Positions 1-8,121 of a DNA stretch of 64,000 nucleotides are shown in pieces (positions within the stretch are counted from its first letter, which is position 1; each line of letters opens with the position of its first letter). This stretch comes from Paracoccaceae bacterium. Lineage in GTDB: Bacteria; Pseudomonadota; Alphaproteobacteria; Rhodobacterales; Rhodobacteraceae. Position numbers and translations under genes: made by a program. Below the pieces are notes generated by a model. It saw only the letters and a list, made by a program, of their open reading frames with translations. It did not search any database and was not told where the DNA came from. The stretch covers positions 62,001 through 126,000 of the forward strand of contig QWDA01000008.1 of the NCBI GenBank assembly GCA_003605175.1, written 5' to 3'.

Positions 1-231
1 AACTGGGTGGAAAGCTACTTCTCGCGTCTCCGCCGGATGGTCGTCGGTCAGCACCATCACGTCTCGCCACAGTACCTCTACCAGTACGCCAACCAAGCCG
101 CTTGGCTGGAAGACAACCGCCGCACCGACAACGGCACGCTGGCGAATATCATGGTCTCGAACGCGATGGGCTCGCCGGTCAGCCGGACGTGGAAGGGCTA
201 CTGGCAGCGGGCGGCCCGCGTAAGTTGTTGA
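1..231 (+). CDS. IS1595-family (ISXO2-like) transposase, C-terminal part
   Basis: The frame is already open at base 1 and encodes 76 residues beginning NWVESYFSRLRRMVVGQHHH, so the gene is cut by the window edge. The N-[WG]-VES-(Y/F)-(7-8)-GxxHHxSPxxLxxYxNxxAW pattern is the C-terminal signature of ISXO2-like transposases of the IS1595 family, which move insertion sequences by DDE-type cleavage. Only the end of the catalytic domain is visible, so it cannot be said whether the element is intact. It abuts an AT-richer accessory segment, which fits a mobile-DNA context. Confidence 0.75.
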   Translation, partial: NWVESYFSRLRRMVVGQHHHVSPQYLYQYANQAAWLEDNRRTDNGTLANIMVSNAMGSPVSRTWKGYWQRAARVSC

Positions 232-266
232 TAACCATATTCTATTTAACTAGTTGAAAAAATTTA

Positions 267-845
267 ATGAATCTATATATCTTAGCTATGCCGAGTTGGT
301 TTAACGAACGTAAGTCCGCTCAAATCACTGCCTTCTTCTGTGACAAGGAGGGCGGTGAGATTGACGTTTTGAAGCTCGTAAAATTGATTTATTTGTCGGA
401 TCGAGAGTCAATGTCTCGACACGGCTTTCCAATCACAACTGACCGCTTGGTTGCAATGCCTCACGGCCCAGCCAACTCTCTAACCCTCAATTACATTTCT
501 AACGACTTTTCGTCTGAGAGTTGGAGCGAACTTGTGGCTGATCGCAAGGGCCACCAGGTGTCGCTAGCTCGTGCATACTCGGAGGATGACACTGACGAAA
601 TGTCGGACGCGGATCTAGATGTACTTGAAGCTATCTGGGATAGGTTTGGTGGGATGGGCAGCTGGGAGCTCCGCGACTGGACTCACAAGTTCCTGCCAGA
701 ATGGACCGATCCGGATGGTAGCTCCCGTGAAATTCAGCACGAATTGGTTTTAAAGATTCTTGGCAACGAGAATGCCGAGGAATATGCCGAAGAGATTGTA
801 GAAATGCGGCGCATCGACTCAGCGTTTGCCAGCCTACGAGAATGA
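267..845 (+). CDS. Panacea (SocA-like, DUF4065) domain protein, probable antitoxin
   Basis: 192 residues. The core, about residues 12-60, reads KSAQITAFFCDKEGG then DVLKLVKLIYLSDRES, with a downstream PHGP; the KLVKLIYLSD helix and the (M/P)xHGP turn are hallmarks of the Panacea/SocA-like fold. Panacea domains are established as antitoxins that neutralise many unrelated toxin folds, and SocA is a ClpXP adaptor in Caulobacter. The domain is followed by an acidic tail. The next gene starts 3 bases after the stop, as expected for a toxin-antitoxin pair. Visibly AT-richer than the neighbouring genes, suggesting transfer. An alternative start is the ATG at 288. Antitoxin role is inferred from family and context. 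Confidence 0.72.
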   Translation: MNLYILAMPSWFNERKSAQITAFFCDKEGGEIDVLKLVKLIYLSDRESMSRHGFPITTDRLVAMPHGPANSLTLNYISNDFSSESWSELVADRKGHQVSLARAYSEDDTDEMSDADLDVLEAIWDRFGGMGSWELRDWTHKFLPEWTDPDGSSREIQHELVLKILGNENAEEYAEEIVEMRRIDSAFASLRE

Positions 846-848
846 CCG

Positions 849-1226
849 TTGCCGGTCGCTCGTGGAGAGACCTTCCTAATACCAACTGGCCCGCGACCCG
901 GTCAAAAGCATCTATTTGTTGTTTGTACGGACCCCTGTGCGGCCGGGAAAGTTGTGCTCGCGAACTTGACTGAGTGGAAAGACGACAAATGCGACGGGAC
1001 CGTTAGGTTGGCGGTCGGCGCGCATCCCTTTGTTACGAAAGACAGTTTCGTTTCCTATCGTAACGCCAGAATTGAATACGTCATTGGAATTGATGCCGGG
1101 GTGAACCGAGGTGTGCTGGTGCCTAGAGCTCCAATGCCTGAACCTATGCTATCGGACATCGAGAATGGCTTGCTGAATTCGCCGCACACGCCAAGAAGGA
1201 TCAAACGGTATCTTGGCGGTGGATAA
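849..1226 (+). CDS. Putative toxin partner of the Panacea protein, unknown family
   Basis: 125 residues, TTG start immediately after the antitoxin stop and in the same reading frame (TGA-CCG-TTG). The N-terminus, RGETFLIPTGPRPGQKHLFVVCTDP, resembles the start of small SH3-like barrel toxins of the PemK/MazF type (GExxL.....KHP.VVV), but I cannot assign a family. No signal peptide or membrane segment. Its last 26 bases overlap the convergent gene at 1201-1569. Tight linkage to a Panacea domain is the main reason to call it a toxin. It could also be an unrelated small cytosolic protein. Confidence 0.5.
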   Translation: MPVARGETFLIPTGPRPGQKHLFVVCTDPCAAGKVVLANLTEWKDDKCDGTVRLAVGAHPFVTKDSFVSYRNARIEYVIGIDAGVNRGVLVPRAPMPEPMLSDIENGLLNSPHTPRRIKRYLGGG

Positions 1227-1569
1227 CCCACACCCGCCCCTCACGCCTCACCAGACCTCTGCGATGCAGCTTGGCCAGCGCGGCATCAGTACGCCAGTAC
1301 AGCCGATCTGCGGGGACCTCAGGCCTCCTAGCCTCAACGTAGGTCACTAGCTCCGGGCGGGCCTTTGGACCGCTCCTGAGAGCCTCCAGAAGCATCAGCG
1401 CCATGGAACCTTTCCGCGCCGTTGTCGGGCACTTCGCCGGATACACGCGGGGCATAGGTATCCCCCTGAGCGTCAACAGCGCCTCGACGTGTTCCAGGCC
1501 CTCGCCGTCTCCCCGAATGATCTGCTTTCGCAGCGCCAGCAACGCATTGTCTATGGACCTGTCCTGCAT
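1201..1569 (-). CDS. Small hypothetical protein, possibly winged-helix
   Basis: 122 residues, basic. The C-terminal half (about residues 55-122: ALMLLEAL, ELVTYVEA, DALYWRTDAALAKLHRRGLVRREGRVW) has the spacing of a winged helix-turn-helix, with an LxKLxxRGLVRRxGR recognition-helix/wing-like ending. The N-terminal helix is LLALRKQIIRGD. No function recognised. It lies on the opposite strand from the toxin-like gene and overlaps it tail-to-tail by 26 bp. Its position between mobile DNA and core genes makes a phage or island origin likely. Confidence 0.5.
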   Translation of the reverse strand: MQDRSIDNALLALRKQIIRGDGEGLEHVEALLTLRGIPMPRVYPAKCPTTARKGSMALMLLEALRSGPKARPELVTYVEARRPEVPADRLYWRTDAALAKLHRRGLVRREGRVWVIHRQDTV

Positions 1570-1622
1570 GGGGATTCCTTACCGGAATCCGGCGTGTTAT
1601 GCTTGGTGCGTTTGATACATAA

Positions 1623-1640
1623 GGCCGCGTATTTGCGGCC
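1623..1640. other. Short perfect inverted repeat
   Basis: GGCCGC (1623-1628) and GCGGCC (1635-1640) separated by six AT-rich bases, in the gap between the two minus-strand genes. It may end transcription of the glycosyltransferase gene, but there is no T-run on the minus strand, so the role is unclear. Confidence 0.35.
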
Positions 1641-1656
1641 AGATGAAGGGGAGCCG

Positions 1657-2361
1657 TCACATGCGACCGGAGCGCCCCCCGCCGTCGTAGATCTCCGCCA
1701 ATTTGGACGGATCCGCGCCCATCAGAAAGCGGACGAGTATCATCAGGTTGCGCGCGCCGCGACGGAACCAGCCTTCGGTCTCGTAACGGCGGGCCGAGGT
1801 GCGGGCGATCGCAGGCATTTCCCGAAGACGCCCGCGCAAGGCGCGCGCCAGCGCCACGTCCTCCATGAGCGGCAGGTCGGGCACCCCACCTGCGGCTTCA
1901 AGAAGTTCGCGGCGAATGAGGAGCCCCTGGTCGCCATAGGGGAGACCGAGAACCCGCGACCGGAGATTCGCCCAGCCGGCCACCAGGCGCGGCGCCGGCC
2001 CCTCGGCACGGAAGGCCAGCCGGAACCACCCGACCTCGTCGGAATGCGCACGGATATGCGCGAGCGCGGCCTCGGACCAGCCCGGCGCTAGCCTCGTGTC
2101 GGCATGGAGCAGCAGCAGCCATGCGCCGGACGCCGCCGCGACCCCGCGGGCGAGTTGGCCGCCCCGCCCGGGTGGCCCGATCACCACCGTGCCGCCCCAG
2201 GCCTCGGCGATTTCGAGCGTCCCGTCGGACGAGCCGCCATCCGACACCACCAGCTCGCGCAACGCCCCCGCCTCGAGCCCTTCGACCAGCGCGGCCAGCG
2301 TGGCCGCCAGCTCTTCGCCGGCTGCGAGCGTGGGAATGACGACGGAGATCGGCGCGGGCAT
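1657..2361 (-). CDS. TIGR04283-type family 2 glycosyltransferase
   Basis: 234 residues. GT-A fold: N-terminal ISVVIPTLAAGEEL, nucleotide-binding VSDGGSSDGT (about 40-50), LLLLHADTRL (about 82-91, DxD-like metal site), PYGDQGLLIRRE and PLMEDVALARAL (the acceptor-side ED). These match the TIGR04283 'rSAM/selenodomain-associated transferase 2' group, often labelled arsenosugar-biosynthesis glycosyltransferase. No membrane anchor is obvious. The usual partner genes (a TIGR04282 transferase and the radical SAM gene) are not seen beside it here, so the substrate is open. Transcribed away from ygfZ. Confidence 0.8.
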   Translation of the reverse strand: MPAPISVVIPTLAAGEELAATLAALVEGLEAGALRELVVSDGGSSDGTLEIAEAWGGTVVIGPPGRGGQLARGVAAASGAWLLLLHADTRLAPGWSEAALAHIRAHSDEVGWFRLAFRAEGPAPRLVAGWANLRSRVLGLPYGDQGLLIRRELLEAAGGVPDLPLMEDVALARALRGRLREMPAIARTSARRYETEGWFRRGARNLMILVRFLMGADPSKLAEIYDGGGRSGRM

Positions 2362-2427
2362 CGGGACCTTGGCGTTCGGGGCCGGCGGGGCCTATATGGC
2401 GATGATCGAACTCGAGAAGGACCGGAA

Positions 2428-3168
2428 ATGCCCGCCGAACGCAAGGTCTTGAGAATCTCCGGAGAGGACCGGTTCGAATTTCTGCAGGGGCTCGTCACCA
2501 ATGCGGTGCCGCAGGAGCCCGGGCGGCTGGTCTATGCCGCGCTTCTCACGCCGCAGGGCAAGTACCTAGCCGATTTCTTCCTCTCCAAGACCGGCGAGGC
2601 GATCCTGCTCGACGCGGCGGCCGGCCAGGCCGAGGCGCTGGCGCGCCGGCTCGCGCTCTACAAGCTCCGCGCGAAGGTGACGCTCGAACCGACCGACCTC
2701 GCCGTGTCCCGGGGCACGGGCCCCGCACCCGACGGCGCACTTTCCGACCCGCGCCATTCCGATCTCGGCTGGCGGCACTACGGCGCTACTTCGGGCGACG
2801 ACGGCACCGACTGGGACGCGATCCGGGTGGCTCATTGCATCCCCGAGGCCGGGATCGAGCTGATTCCCGACGACACCTTCATCCTCGAAGCCGGGTTCGA
2901 GCGGCTGAACGGCGTCGATTTCCGCAAGGGCTGCTATGTCGGCCAGGAAGTGACCGCGCGGATGAAGCACAAGACCGAGCTGCGCAAGGGGTTCGAGACC
3001 GTCGCGGTCGAGGGCGCGGCGCCCGTGGGGACAGAGATTGTCGCGGGCGGGAAACCTGTCGGACGGCTCTTCACCCAGTCGGCGGGGCACGGGATCGCCT
3101 ATCTGCGCTTCGACCGGGCCCAGGGGGCGATGCAGGCGGGCCCGGCCCGCGTCGCGCGGGTGGTGTGA
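2428..3168 (+). CDS. ygfZ: YgfZ/CAF17-like folate-binding Fe-S assembly protein
   Basis: 246 residues. YgfZ (mitochondrial Iba57/CAF17) helps mature certain [4Fe-4S] enzymes and is related to the glycine-cleavage T-protein. Diagnostic KGCYVGQE is at residues 167-174, with the conserved Cys at 169. The N-terminus carries ISGEDRFEFLQGLVTNAV and AALLTPQGKYLADFF, both typical. The ATG at 2428 is chosen because homology begins at MPAERKVLRISG; the open frame upstream is spurious. The stop codon overlaps the GTG of the next gene (GTGA), indicating translational coupling. Confidence 0.9.
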   Translation: MPAERKVLRISGEDRFEFLQGLVTNAVPQEPGRLVYAALLTPQGKYLADFFLSKTGEAILLDAAAGQAEALARRLALYKLRAKVTLEPTDLAVSRGTGPAPDGALSDPRHSDLGWRHYGATSGDDGTDWDAIRVAHCIPEAGIELIPDDTFILEAGFERLNGVDFRKGCYVGQEVTARMKHKTELRKGFETVAVEGAAPVGTEIVAGGKPVGRLFTQSAGHGIAYLRFDRAQGAMQAGPARVARVV

Positions 3169-3971
3169 CCAGCCAAGCCCGGCTCGAAGCGGTCCTTGGC
3201 GCCGCGGTGCTTTCGATGCAACGCCTTTCAGGTGGCCATCTATCGACCATATATGCAGTGACCCTTGCCGACGGGCGCCGGCTCATCGCCAAGATGGCCG
3301 CAAGCGCCCTGGAAGAAGGCGCCATGCTGATGGCGATCCGCGCCGCCGGCTGCCCGGCGCCCGCCGTTGTTACGGCGGAGGGCGGACTCCTCGTCATGGA
3401 GCGGCTGCCAGATGATGGCCTGCCCGGTCCCGGCGCCTGGGAAACCGCCGGCCTGGCGATCCGGCAATTGCATGCCGCGCGGGGGAAGACCTATGGCTGG
3501 CGCCGCGACCACGCGTTCGGAAAGGTCGCGATCCCCAATGCGGCCGCATCCGACTGGCCGGCCTTCTGGGCCGAACGCCGCCTGCTCGCCGGGATCTCGG
3601 AGCTGCCGTGCGAAATCGCCGCGCGGCTGGAGCGGCTTGCCGTCGCCCTGCCCGAACGGCTACCCGCAGCGCCGCCACCTTCGCTGCTCCACGGCGATCT
3701 CTGGGCAGGAAACCTGCTCTTCGGCCCCTCGGGTCTTTCCGGCGTGATCGACCCCGCCGCCTATTACGGCGATGCCGAGGTGGACCTGGCGATGCTCATG
3801 CTGTTCGGCCAACCGCCGGCAGATTTCTTCGAGGGGTACGGCGCGCTCGAGGACGGCTGGGAAGCGCGCCGGCCGCTCTATCAGCTCTGGCCTGCCCTGG
3901 TGCATCTGAGGCTGTTCGGCGCGGGCTACGGCGCGATGGTCGAGAGACTGCTAGGAAGCTCAGGGGTCTAG
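3165..3971 (+). CDS. Fructosamine kinase / aminoglycoside phosphotransferase-like protein
   Basis: 268 residues, GTG start overlapping the ygfZ stop. Protein-kinase-like fold: SGGHLSTIYAVTLADGRRLIAKM supplies the nucleotide loop and lysine, LLVMERLP the hinge, LLHGDLWAGNLLF (HGD at 176-178) the catalytic loop and VIDPAAYYGDAEVDLAML the DFG-equivalent metal site. HGDLW.GN and DPA.YYG..E.D are characteristic of the fructosamine-kinase branch, which phosphorylates glycated protein lysines for deglycation, rather than antibiotic kinases. Substrate is inferred from family only. Coupled to ygfZ. Confidence 0.82.
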   Translation: MTSQARLEAVLGAAVLSMQRLSGGHLSTIYAVTLADGRRLIAKMAASALEEGAMLMAIRAAGCPAPAVVTAEGGLLVMERLPDDGLPGPGAWETAGLAIRQLHAARGKTYGWRRDHAFGKVAIPNAAASDWPAFWAERRLLAGISELPCEIAARLERLAVALPERLPAAPPPSLLHGDLWAGNLLFGPSGLSGVIDPAAYYGDAEVDLAMLMLFGQPPADFFEGYGALEDGWEARRPLYQLWPALVHLRLFGAGYGAMVERLLGSSGV

Positions 3972-3995
3972 CCGAACCGGAAGATGTCACATTCT

Positions 3996-4028
3996 CCGGC
4001 CCAAATTCTCATTGAGAAATTGGCCCGG
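3996..4028. terminator. Convergent intergenic hairpin
   Basis: Two 16-base arms (3996-4011 and 4013-4028) pair at 14 of 16 positions, separated by a single base, exactly between the ends of the kinase-like gene (+) and efp (-). Likely a bidirectional terminator, though neither strand has a good T-run. Confidence 0.5.
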
Positions 4029-4034
4029 CCGGTC

Positions 4035-4598
4035 TCAGGCGCGCTCGGAATACTCCATCGTCTCGGTGTTCACGACGATCGCCTCGCCCTCGCCCACGAA
4101 GGGCGGGATCATCACGCGCACGCCATTGTCGAGCACCGCCGGCTTGAACGAGTTCGCCGCCGTCTGGCCCTTCACCACCGGCTCGGTCTCGGTCACCTTG
4201 CAGGTGACCTTCTGCGGCAGCGTCGCGCTCAGGGCCTCGTTCTCGTGATACTCGATGGTGATCGTCATGCCGTCCTGCAGGAACGGCCGGCGCTCGCCAA
4301 GGATCTCCGCGTCGAGTTCGATCTGCTCATAGGTCTCGCTGTCCATGAACACGAGCTTGCCATCGGACTCGTAGAGGAACTGCTGGTCCTTCTGCTCGAG
4401 CCGCACCCGCTCCACCTTGTCGGCAGACCGAAAGCGTTCGTTCAGCTTGGAACCATTCCTGAGGTTGCGGAGTTCGACCTGAGCAAAGGCTCCGCCCTTG
4501 CCGGGTTTCACATGGTCGACCTTGACGGCGGCCCAGAGCCCGCCGTTGTGTTCCAGGACGTTGCCCGGCCGGATTTCGTTCCCGTTGATTTTCGGCAT
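4035..4598 (-). CDS. efp: Translation elongation factor P
   Basis: 187 residues, close to the 188 of E. coli EF-P. EF-P binds between the P and E sites of the ribosome and relieves stalling at polyproline. Domain I holds the VKPGKGGAF loop with Lys34 at the position that is beta-lysylated in many bacteria. The C-terminal OB domain ends with [27 protein letters not shown]. Start at MPKINGNEI; a longer open frame upstream adds unrelated sequence. Neither the EpmA nor the EpmB lysylation enzyme is visible nearby. Confidence 0.96.
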   Translation of the reverse strand: MPKINGNEIRPGNVLEHNGGLWAAVKVDHVKPGKGGAFAQVELRNLRNGSKLNERFRSADKVERVRLEQKDQQFLYESDGKLVFMDSETYEQIELDAEILGERRPFLQDGMTITIEYHENEALSATLPQKVTCKVTETEPVVKGQTAANSFKPAVLDNGVRVMIPPFVGEGEAIVVNTETMEYSERA

Positions 4599-4815
4599 GG
4601 TTCGTATCTGTGACCAAAGATTGAAGGAATGTTGGCGGGACCTATATCTGCGATACATTCCGCTGACAAGGTAGCGGATCTAGTGGCGATTGTTGCGCGA
4701 GTTATGCGCCATGCACATACGAGACATGCAATTCTGTGGTAGCAGAATCATCTGCCACGGGGCATAAGGAACGCCACGCCAGAGAATGCAAGAGCAACAA
4801 TAACAGGACGCAACA

Positions 4816-5139
4816 ATGGTCGATTTCGTTGATGGCACCGCATTCAACAACGAGCAGGGCAACCGCGCGCGCAAGCTCTTCGCCGCCGTCGTGCTTGCTG
4901 CGCTGGACGATGCGATTGCCGACGACAAGAAATACGGGAACGGTCCGGAGCAGATCGCCCGTTGGGCGCGCTCGCGTGACGGACGCGAGGTTCTGACCTG
5001 TGCCGGCATCGACCCGAACGAGCGTGTGGTGAGCGGGCTCATGGAGTTCGTTGCCAAAGGGGTGCGCACCTCCGTTGCACTGTCGCGCGAAGAAAGCGAA
5101 CGCCGTCAGGCTGCAGAACAGGCAAAAGCTGCCGCCTGA
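4816..5139 (+). CDS. Conserved small protein (DUF6280-like)
   Basis: 107 residues, MVDFVDGTAFNNEQGNRARKLFA at the N-terminus, helical and charged, with a Q/E/A-rich tail. I recognise this as a short protein conserved in Rhodobacteraceae, probably the DUF6280 family; no function is known to me. No signal peptide or metal motif. It has a good rho-independent terminator directly downstream, so it is a monocistronic unit. Confidence 0.75.
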   Translation: MVDFVDGTAFNNEQGNRARKLFAAVVLAALDDAIADDKKYGNGPEQIARWARSRDGREVLTCAGIDPNERVVSGLMEFVAKGVRTSVALSREESERRQAAEQAKAAA

Positions 5140-5162
5140 GGCCGCTCCCGCCGGAAAAGAGA

Positions 5163-5193
5163 AAAGCGCGCCCCTCAGAGCGCGCTTTCTTTC
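5163..5193 (+). terminator. Rho-independent terminator of the DUF6280-like gene
   Basis: Perfect 9-bp stem AAAGCGCGC (5163-5171) / GCGCGCTTT (5180-5188), 8-base loop, then a pyrimidine-rich CTTTC tail. Located 24 bp after the stop codon. Confidence 0.8.
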
Positions 5194-5217
5194 GTTCAGG
5201 GCCCCTGTTGGGCGCGA

Positions 5218-5883
5218 TCAGTCCAGGTCGCGGGTCAAGAGCGCCTGATGGATCTCGCGGCGGACAAGCTTGCGCACGTTCCGCGTGATCCGCTCGCCCA
5301 GCGCGCCCTTCAACTCGGCCCGCACCATCTCGGCGACGATCTCGCGCAGGTGCTCCTCGTCAATCTCGGCTCCGTCGAACACCCGGACGCTGTCCACATC
5401 GTTCCGCGTCCCGGCCGCAGGGTCGACCATTTCGCCGCCGGCAGGGATCTCGGGCACACCCAGCATGTCCTCGGCGGCCTCGTCCACCGCGCTGGCCAGG
5501 GGCGTCGGCGCGGGGGAGGCAGCCTCCTCGGCGACGGGATTGTGCCGGAACACCAGGCTGGTCGGCGTCTCGAGATCCACAAGTTCGCTGCCATCGGGCT
5601 CGAACTCATCCTGCCGGCCGCCCACCGCGCGCTCCAGTTCGGCGATCCGGAGCTCAAGTGCCGAGGGCTCGCGCCGGGGGCGCGTGGCGAATTGCCGCGA
5701 AACCGGACGTTTCGGCAGGCTCTCGATCCGGTCGACCCGAAGCGCGGGGGTCAGCAACAGGCGCTCTAGCGTTGCCGCTGCCGCGGGGGCCGCCGTGTCT
5801 GCCTTGTGCAATTCCTGCGACACGATCTGCCGTACCGATATCAGCACATCATCGGCATCGCTCCGGTGTTTGGTCATCGGCAT
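5218..5883 (-). CDS. PopZ-like (DUF2497-type) polar organising protein, tentative
   Basis: 221 residues from ATG 5883, which has AGGAG eight bases upstream (ATG 5877 is an alternative). Low-complexity acidic/proline-rich middle (about 70-175) and a C-terminal pair of amphipathic helices, EEHLREIVAEMVRAELKGAL then RITRNVRKLVRREIHQALL. This layout, disordered acidic linker plus C-terminal (L/V)R-x-M-(L/V)-x-x-x-L helices, is that of PopZ, which forms polar scaffolds in alphaproteobacteria. The order pcm-tolC-this gene matches the usual position of the DUF2497/popZ gene. Assignment rests on synteny and helix pattern, not on close identity. Confidence 0.5.
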   Translation of the reverse strand: MPMTKHRSDADDVLISVRQIVSQELHKADTAAPAAAATLERLLLTPALRVDRIESLPKRPVSRQFATRPRREPSALELRIAELERAVGGRQDEFEPDGSELVDLETPTSLVFRHNPVAEEAASPAPTPLASAVDEAAEDMLGVPEIPAGGEMVDPAAGTRNDVDSVRVFDGAEIDEEHLREIVAEMVRAELKGALGERITRNVRKLVRREIHQALLTRDLD

Positions 5884-5948
5884 CCGACTCACTCCTGGCC
5901 CCACGAGATAGGGTAGAATCTACCCCTACCACATGCTACCGGTCGTGG

Positions 5949-7340
5949 TCACTCCCGGCCGAGGCTCTTCAGCACCCGATCCAACCGTTCGCCTTGGGGA
6001 CTCACGAACACGGTCGGCGCATTCTTGACCGCATTGTAGTAGGCAGCCGGATCGTAGGTGGCAATCCCGAGGTCAAGATGATCGGCCGTCATCAGCCCCA
6101 TGGCGGACAATAGGCTGAACTTGGCGAGAATAAGATCGATCTGGGCAGAAATCAGGTTGGTTTGTGCATCCAGAAGCTCCTGCTCGCGGTCCAGGACATC
6201 GAGCGTGGTGCGGGATCCGACCTCGAGCTCTTCCTGCGCGCCGCGGAGCGCCAGCCGAGCGGCGCGGACCTGCTTTTCCGACGCTTCCGTGGTGGCGCGG
6301 GACACCGCGACATCGGCCCAGGCGTCGCCGACATCCTGTTCGACGCCGATCACGCTGGTGTGGAGCCCGCCGCGCGCCGCGTCACGCCGCGCCTGGGCCT
6401 GCCGGATCACCGAGGCGATCTGGCCGCCCTGATAGATCGGCCCCGAAAGCGAAAGCGTGACCGACTCGGTATCCTCGCCGCTATCGACATCGAGCAGTGC
6501 CCGCGCCGTGGCAGAGAGCGTGGGCCGCAGTGCGGCCTGGGCCGCCGAAACGGCGATCTCGGTCGCCGCGACCTCGTGCTGTGCCTGGCGAATCGACGGA
6601 TGGCGGCTCCGCGCCACGTCGCGGGCGGCTTCGACGCTCGCCGCGGTCGCCGGAGCCGCGGGGGGGGCCGCGAGCCGGCCCGGATAGGCGCCCGTCACCG
6701 CCTTGTATTCCTCGCGCGACTGCGCCAGAGCGCCCTGCGCTGCCGCATGTGCCGATTGCGCCGCCGCCAGCCGCGCCTCGGCGATCGAAACGTCGGTGCG
6801 GGTCACCTCGCCCACCTCGAACCGGTCCCGCGCCGCGCGCAGCTGTTCGGTGATCACGCGCACGTTGTTGTCCTGAAGGCCCACGAAGGCATTCTGCCGG
6901 CGCACGTTCAGATAGGCGGCGACGGCCCGCAGGAGCACCTGCTGCTCGATGCCGCGCAACGCCTCGCGCGTGGCCAGTACCGTCTCCTTCTGCGCCTCGA
7001 TGGACAGCTTCGACGCGCCGAAATCATAAAGCAGGAGGCTCGCGGTCAGCCCGAGCTCGGTGGAGGTCGTGTCGCCCGCGACGGGGGTGTCCGCCCACTG
7101 GGTCTCGGCCACATAGGCCAGCACCGGCCGCAGCTCCGCCACGGCTTGGGCAACATCCTCGTCGGCGGCGCGAAGCACCGCCCGGTTCTGCTCGAGAAGT
7201 CCGCTCGTGCGGTAGGCCGCGATCAGCGTATCCGTTAGGGTCTGCGCCCCGGCCGGCAGTCCGGCAAAACCGATCACCACGGCTGCCGCTATCCGGCGCC
7301 ACGTCCCGTCCATGCGAAGCACCATGCCCCTATACCCCAT
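5949..7340 (-). CDS. tolC: TolC-family outer-membrane channel
   Basis: 463 residues. Type I secretion and efflux outer-membrane protein: a signal peptide (RRIAAAVVIGFAGLPAGAQ) is followed by two repeated OEP halves of long coiled coil. Features include TLTDTLIAAYRTSGLLEQNRA near residue 33, LYDFGASKLSIEAQKE, and the second-half counterpart YQGGQIASVIRQAQARRDAARGG and TLDVLDREQELLDAQTNLI. Nine bases after the methyltransferase gene, so co-transcribed. Start 7340 lies after AGCGAGAAGA; ATG 7325 and 7313 are alternatives and give a shorter N-region. It can serve the HlyD/PrtD exporter encoded upstream. Confidence 0.9.
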   Translation of the reverse strand: MGYRGMVLRMDGTWRRIAAAVVIGFAGLPAGAQTLTDTLIAAYRTSGLLEQNRAVLRAADEDVAQAVAELRPVLAYVAETQWADTPVAGDTTSTELGLTASLLLYDFGASKLSIEAQKETVLATREALRGIEQQVLLRAVAAYLNVRRQNAFVGLQDNNVRVITEQLRAARDRFEVGEVTRTDVSIAEARLAAAQSAHAAAQGALAQSREEYKAVTGAYPGRLAAPPAAPATAASVEAARDVARSRHPSIRQAQHEVAATEIAVSAAQAALRPTLSATARALLDVDSGEDTESVTLSLSGPIYQGGQIASVIRQAQARRDAARGGLHTSVIGVEQDVGDAWADVAVSRATTEASEKQVRAARLALRGAQEELEVGSRTTLDVLDREQELLDAQTNLISAQIDLILAKFSLLSAMGLMTADHLDLGIATYDPAAYYNAVKNAPTVFVSPQGERLDRVLKSLGRE

Positions 7341-7348
7341 TCTTCTCG

Positions 7349-8002
7349 CTAGAGTGCGAAACTCACTTCTTTCTCGAATCCAGCAAGCACCGGTGCGGCG
7401 GCGTTGAAGGCGAAACGCCAGCTCATCCGTCCGTCGATCTTGTAACCGACCTTGCAGGCACCCACAGCCCCATCCATGAAAAGTGCGGCCATGCGGCCGC
7501 CTTCCTTGAGCTGCCCCTCCAGCGCGGCCGGCAGCGTCTCGACCCCGCCCTCGATCACGATCACGTCGTAGGGCCCGTGTTTCGCCGCACCCTCGGCCAA
7601 GCTGCCCTGCACGACCGCCGCGTTGTCTGCCCCGGCCTCGGCCAGCGCCGCCTCGGCGTCCTTCGCGAGATCCGCGTCCTCCTCGAGCGCCACCACGGCC
7701 TCGGCCATGCGCGACAGAAGTGCCGTCGAATAGCCGAGCCCGGTGCCGATATCGAGCGCAACCTCGTCGGGTTGAACGTTCAGCGCGTCGAGCATCTTGG
7801 CGAGCGTGCGCGGCTCCAGCACGACCCGGCCGGGCTTCAAGGGCACGTTCTCGCCGATATAGGCGGCTTCGCGCTGGCCAGCTGGCACGAACATCTCGCG
7901 CGGCACCGACAGCATCGCCTCGATGATCGGAAACTTGGTCACGTCCGACGGCCGGATCTGCGTATCGACCATCAGGGTGCGGCGGCGAGCGAAGTCGGTC
8001 AT
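7349..8002 (-). CDS. Protein-L-isoaspartate O-methyltransferase homologue
   Basis: 217 residues. PCMT fold: N-terminal RRTLMVDTQIRPSDV, then VLEPRTLAKMLDALNV and the SAM-binding LDIGTGLGYSTALLSRMA (about 84-101), acidic VVALEED, and YDVIVIEGG. The alphaproteobacterial tolC-linked group commonly carries the MVDTQIRPSDV start; the canonical PCMT repairs isoaspartyl residues, but whether this linked group keeps that activity is not clear from sequence. Directly upstream of tolC in the same operon. Confidence 0.85.
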   Translation of the reverse strand: MTDFARRRTLMVDTQIRPSDVTKFPIIEAMLSVPREMFVPAGQREAAYIGENVPLKPGRVVLEPRTLAKMLDALNVQPDEVALDIGTGLGYSTALLSRMAEAVVALEEDADLAKDAEAALAEAGADNAAVVQGSLAEGAAKHGPYDVIVIEGGVETLPAALEGQLKEGGRMAALFMDGAVGACKVGYKIDGRMSWRFAFNAAAPVLAGFEKEVSFAL

Positions 8003-8121
8003 GCTACTAAACTCATCGGTTCACCTTTTCATCGTGGCTTGCCACAGATCGCCGCGGCGGGCAACCGCCCGTTACATATCCGGCATCGCCCGGACTCCCC
8101 CGGCGCGGACAGGGGCAGAGG

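Noticed and set aside
3165-3971. Aminoglycoside resistance gene
   Set aside because: The HGDLW.GN and DPA.YYG motifs fit fructosamine kinases, and the gene is coupled to ygfZ in core sequence.
6162-7238. 358-residue plus-strand open frame over tolC
   Set aside because: Shadow of tolC; composition is Arg-rich and no motif is recognisable.
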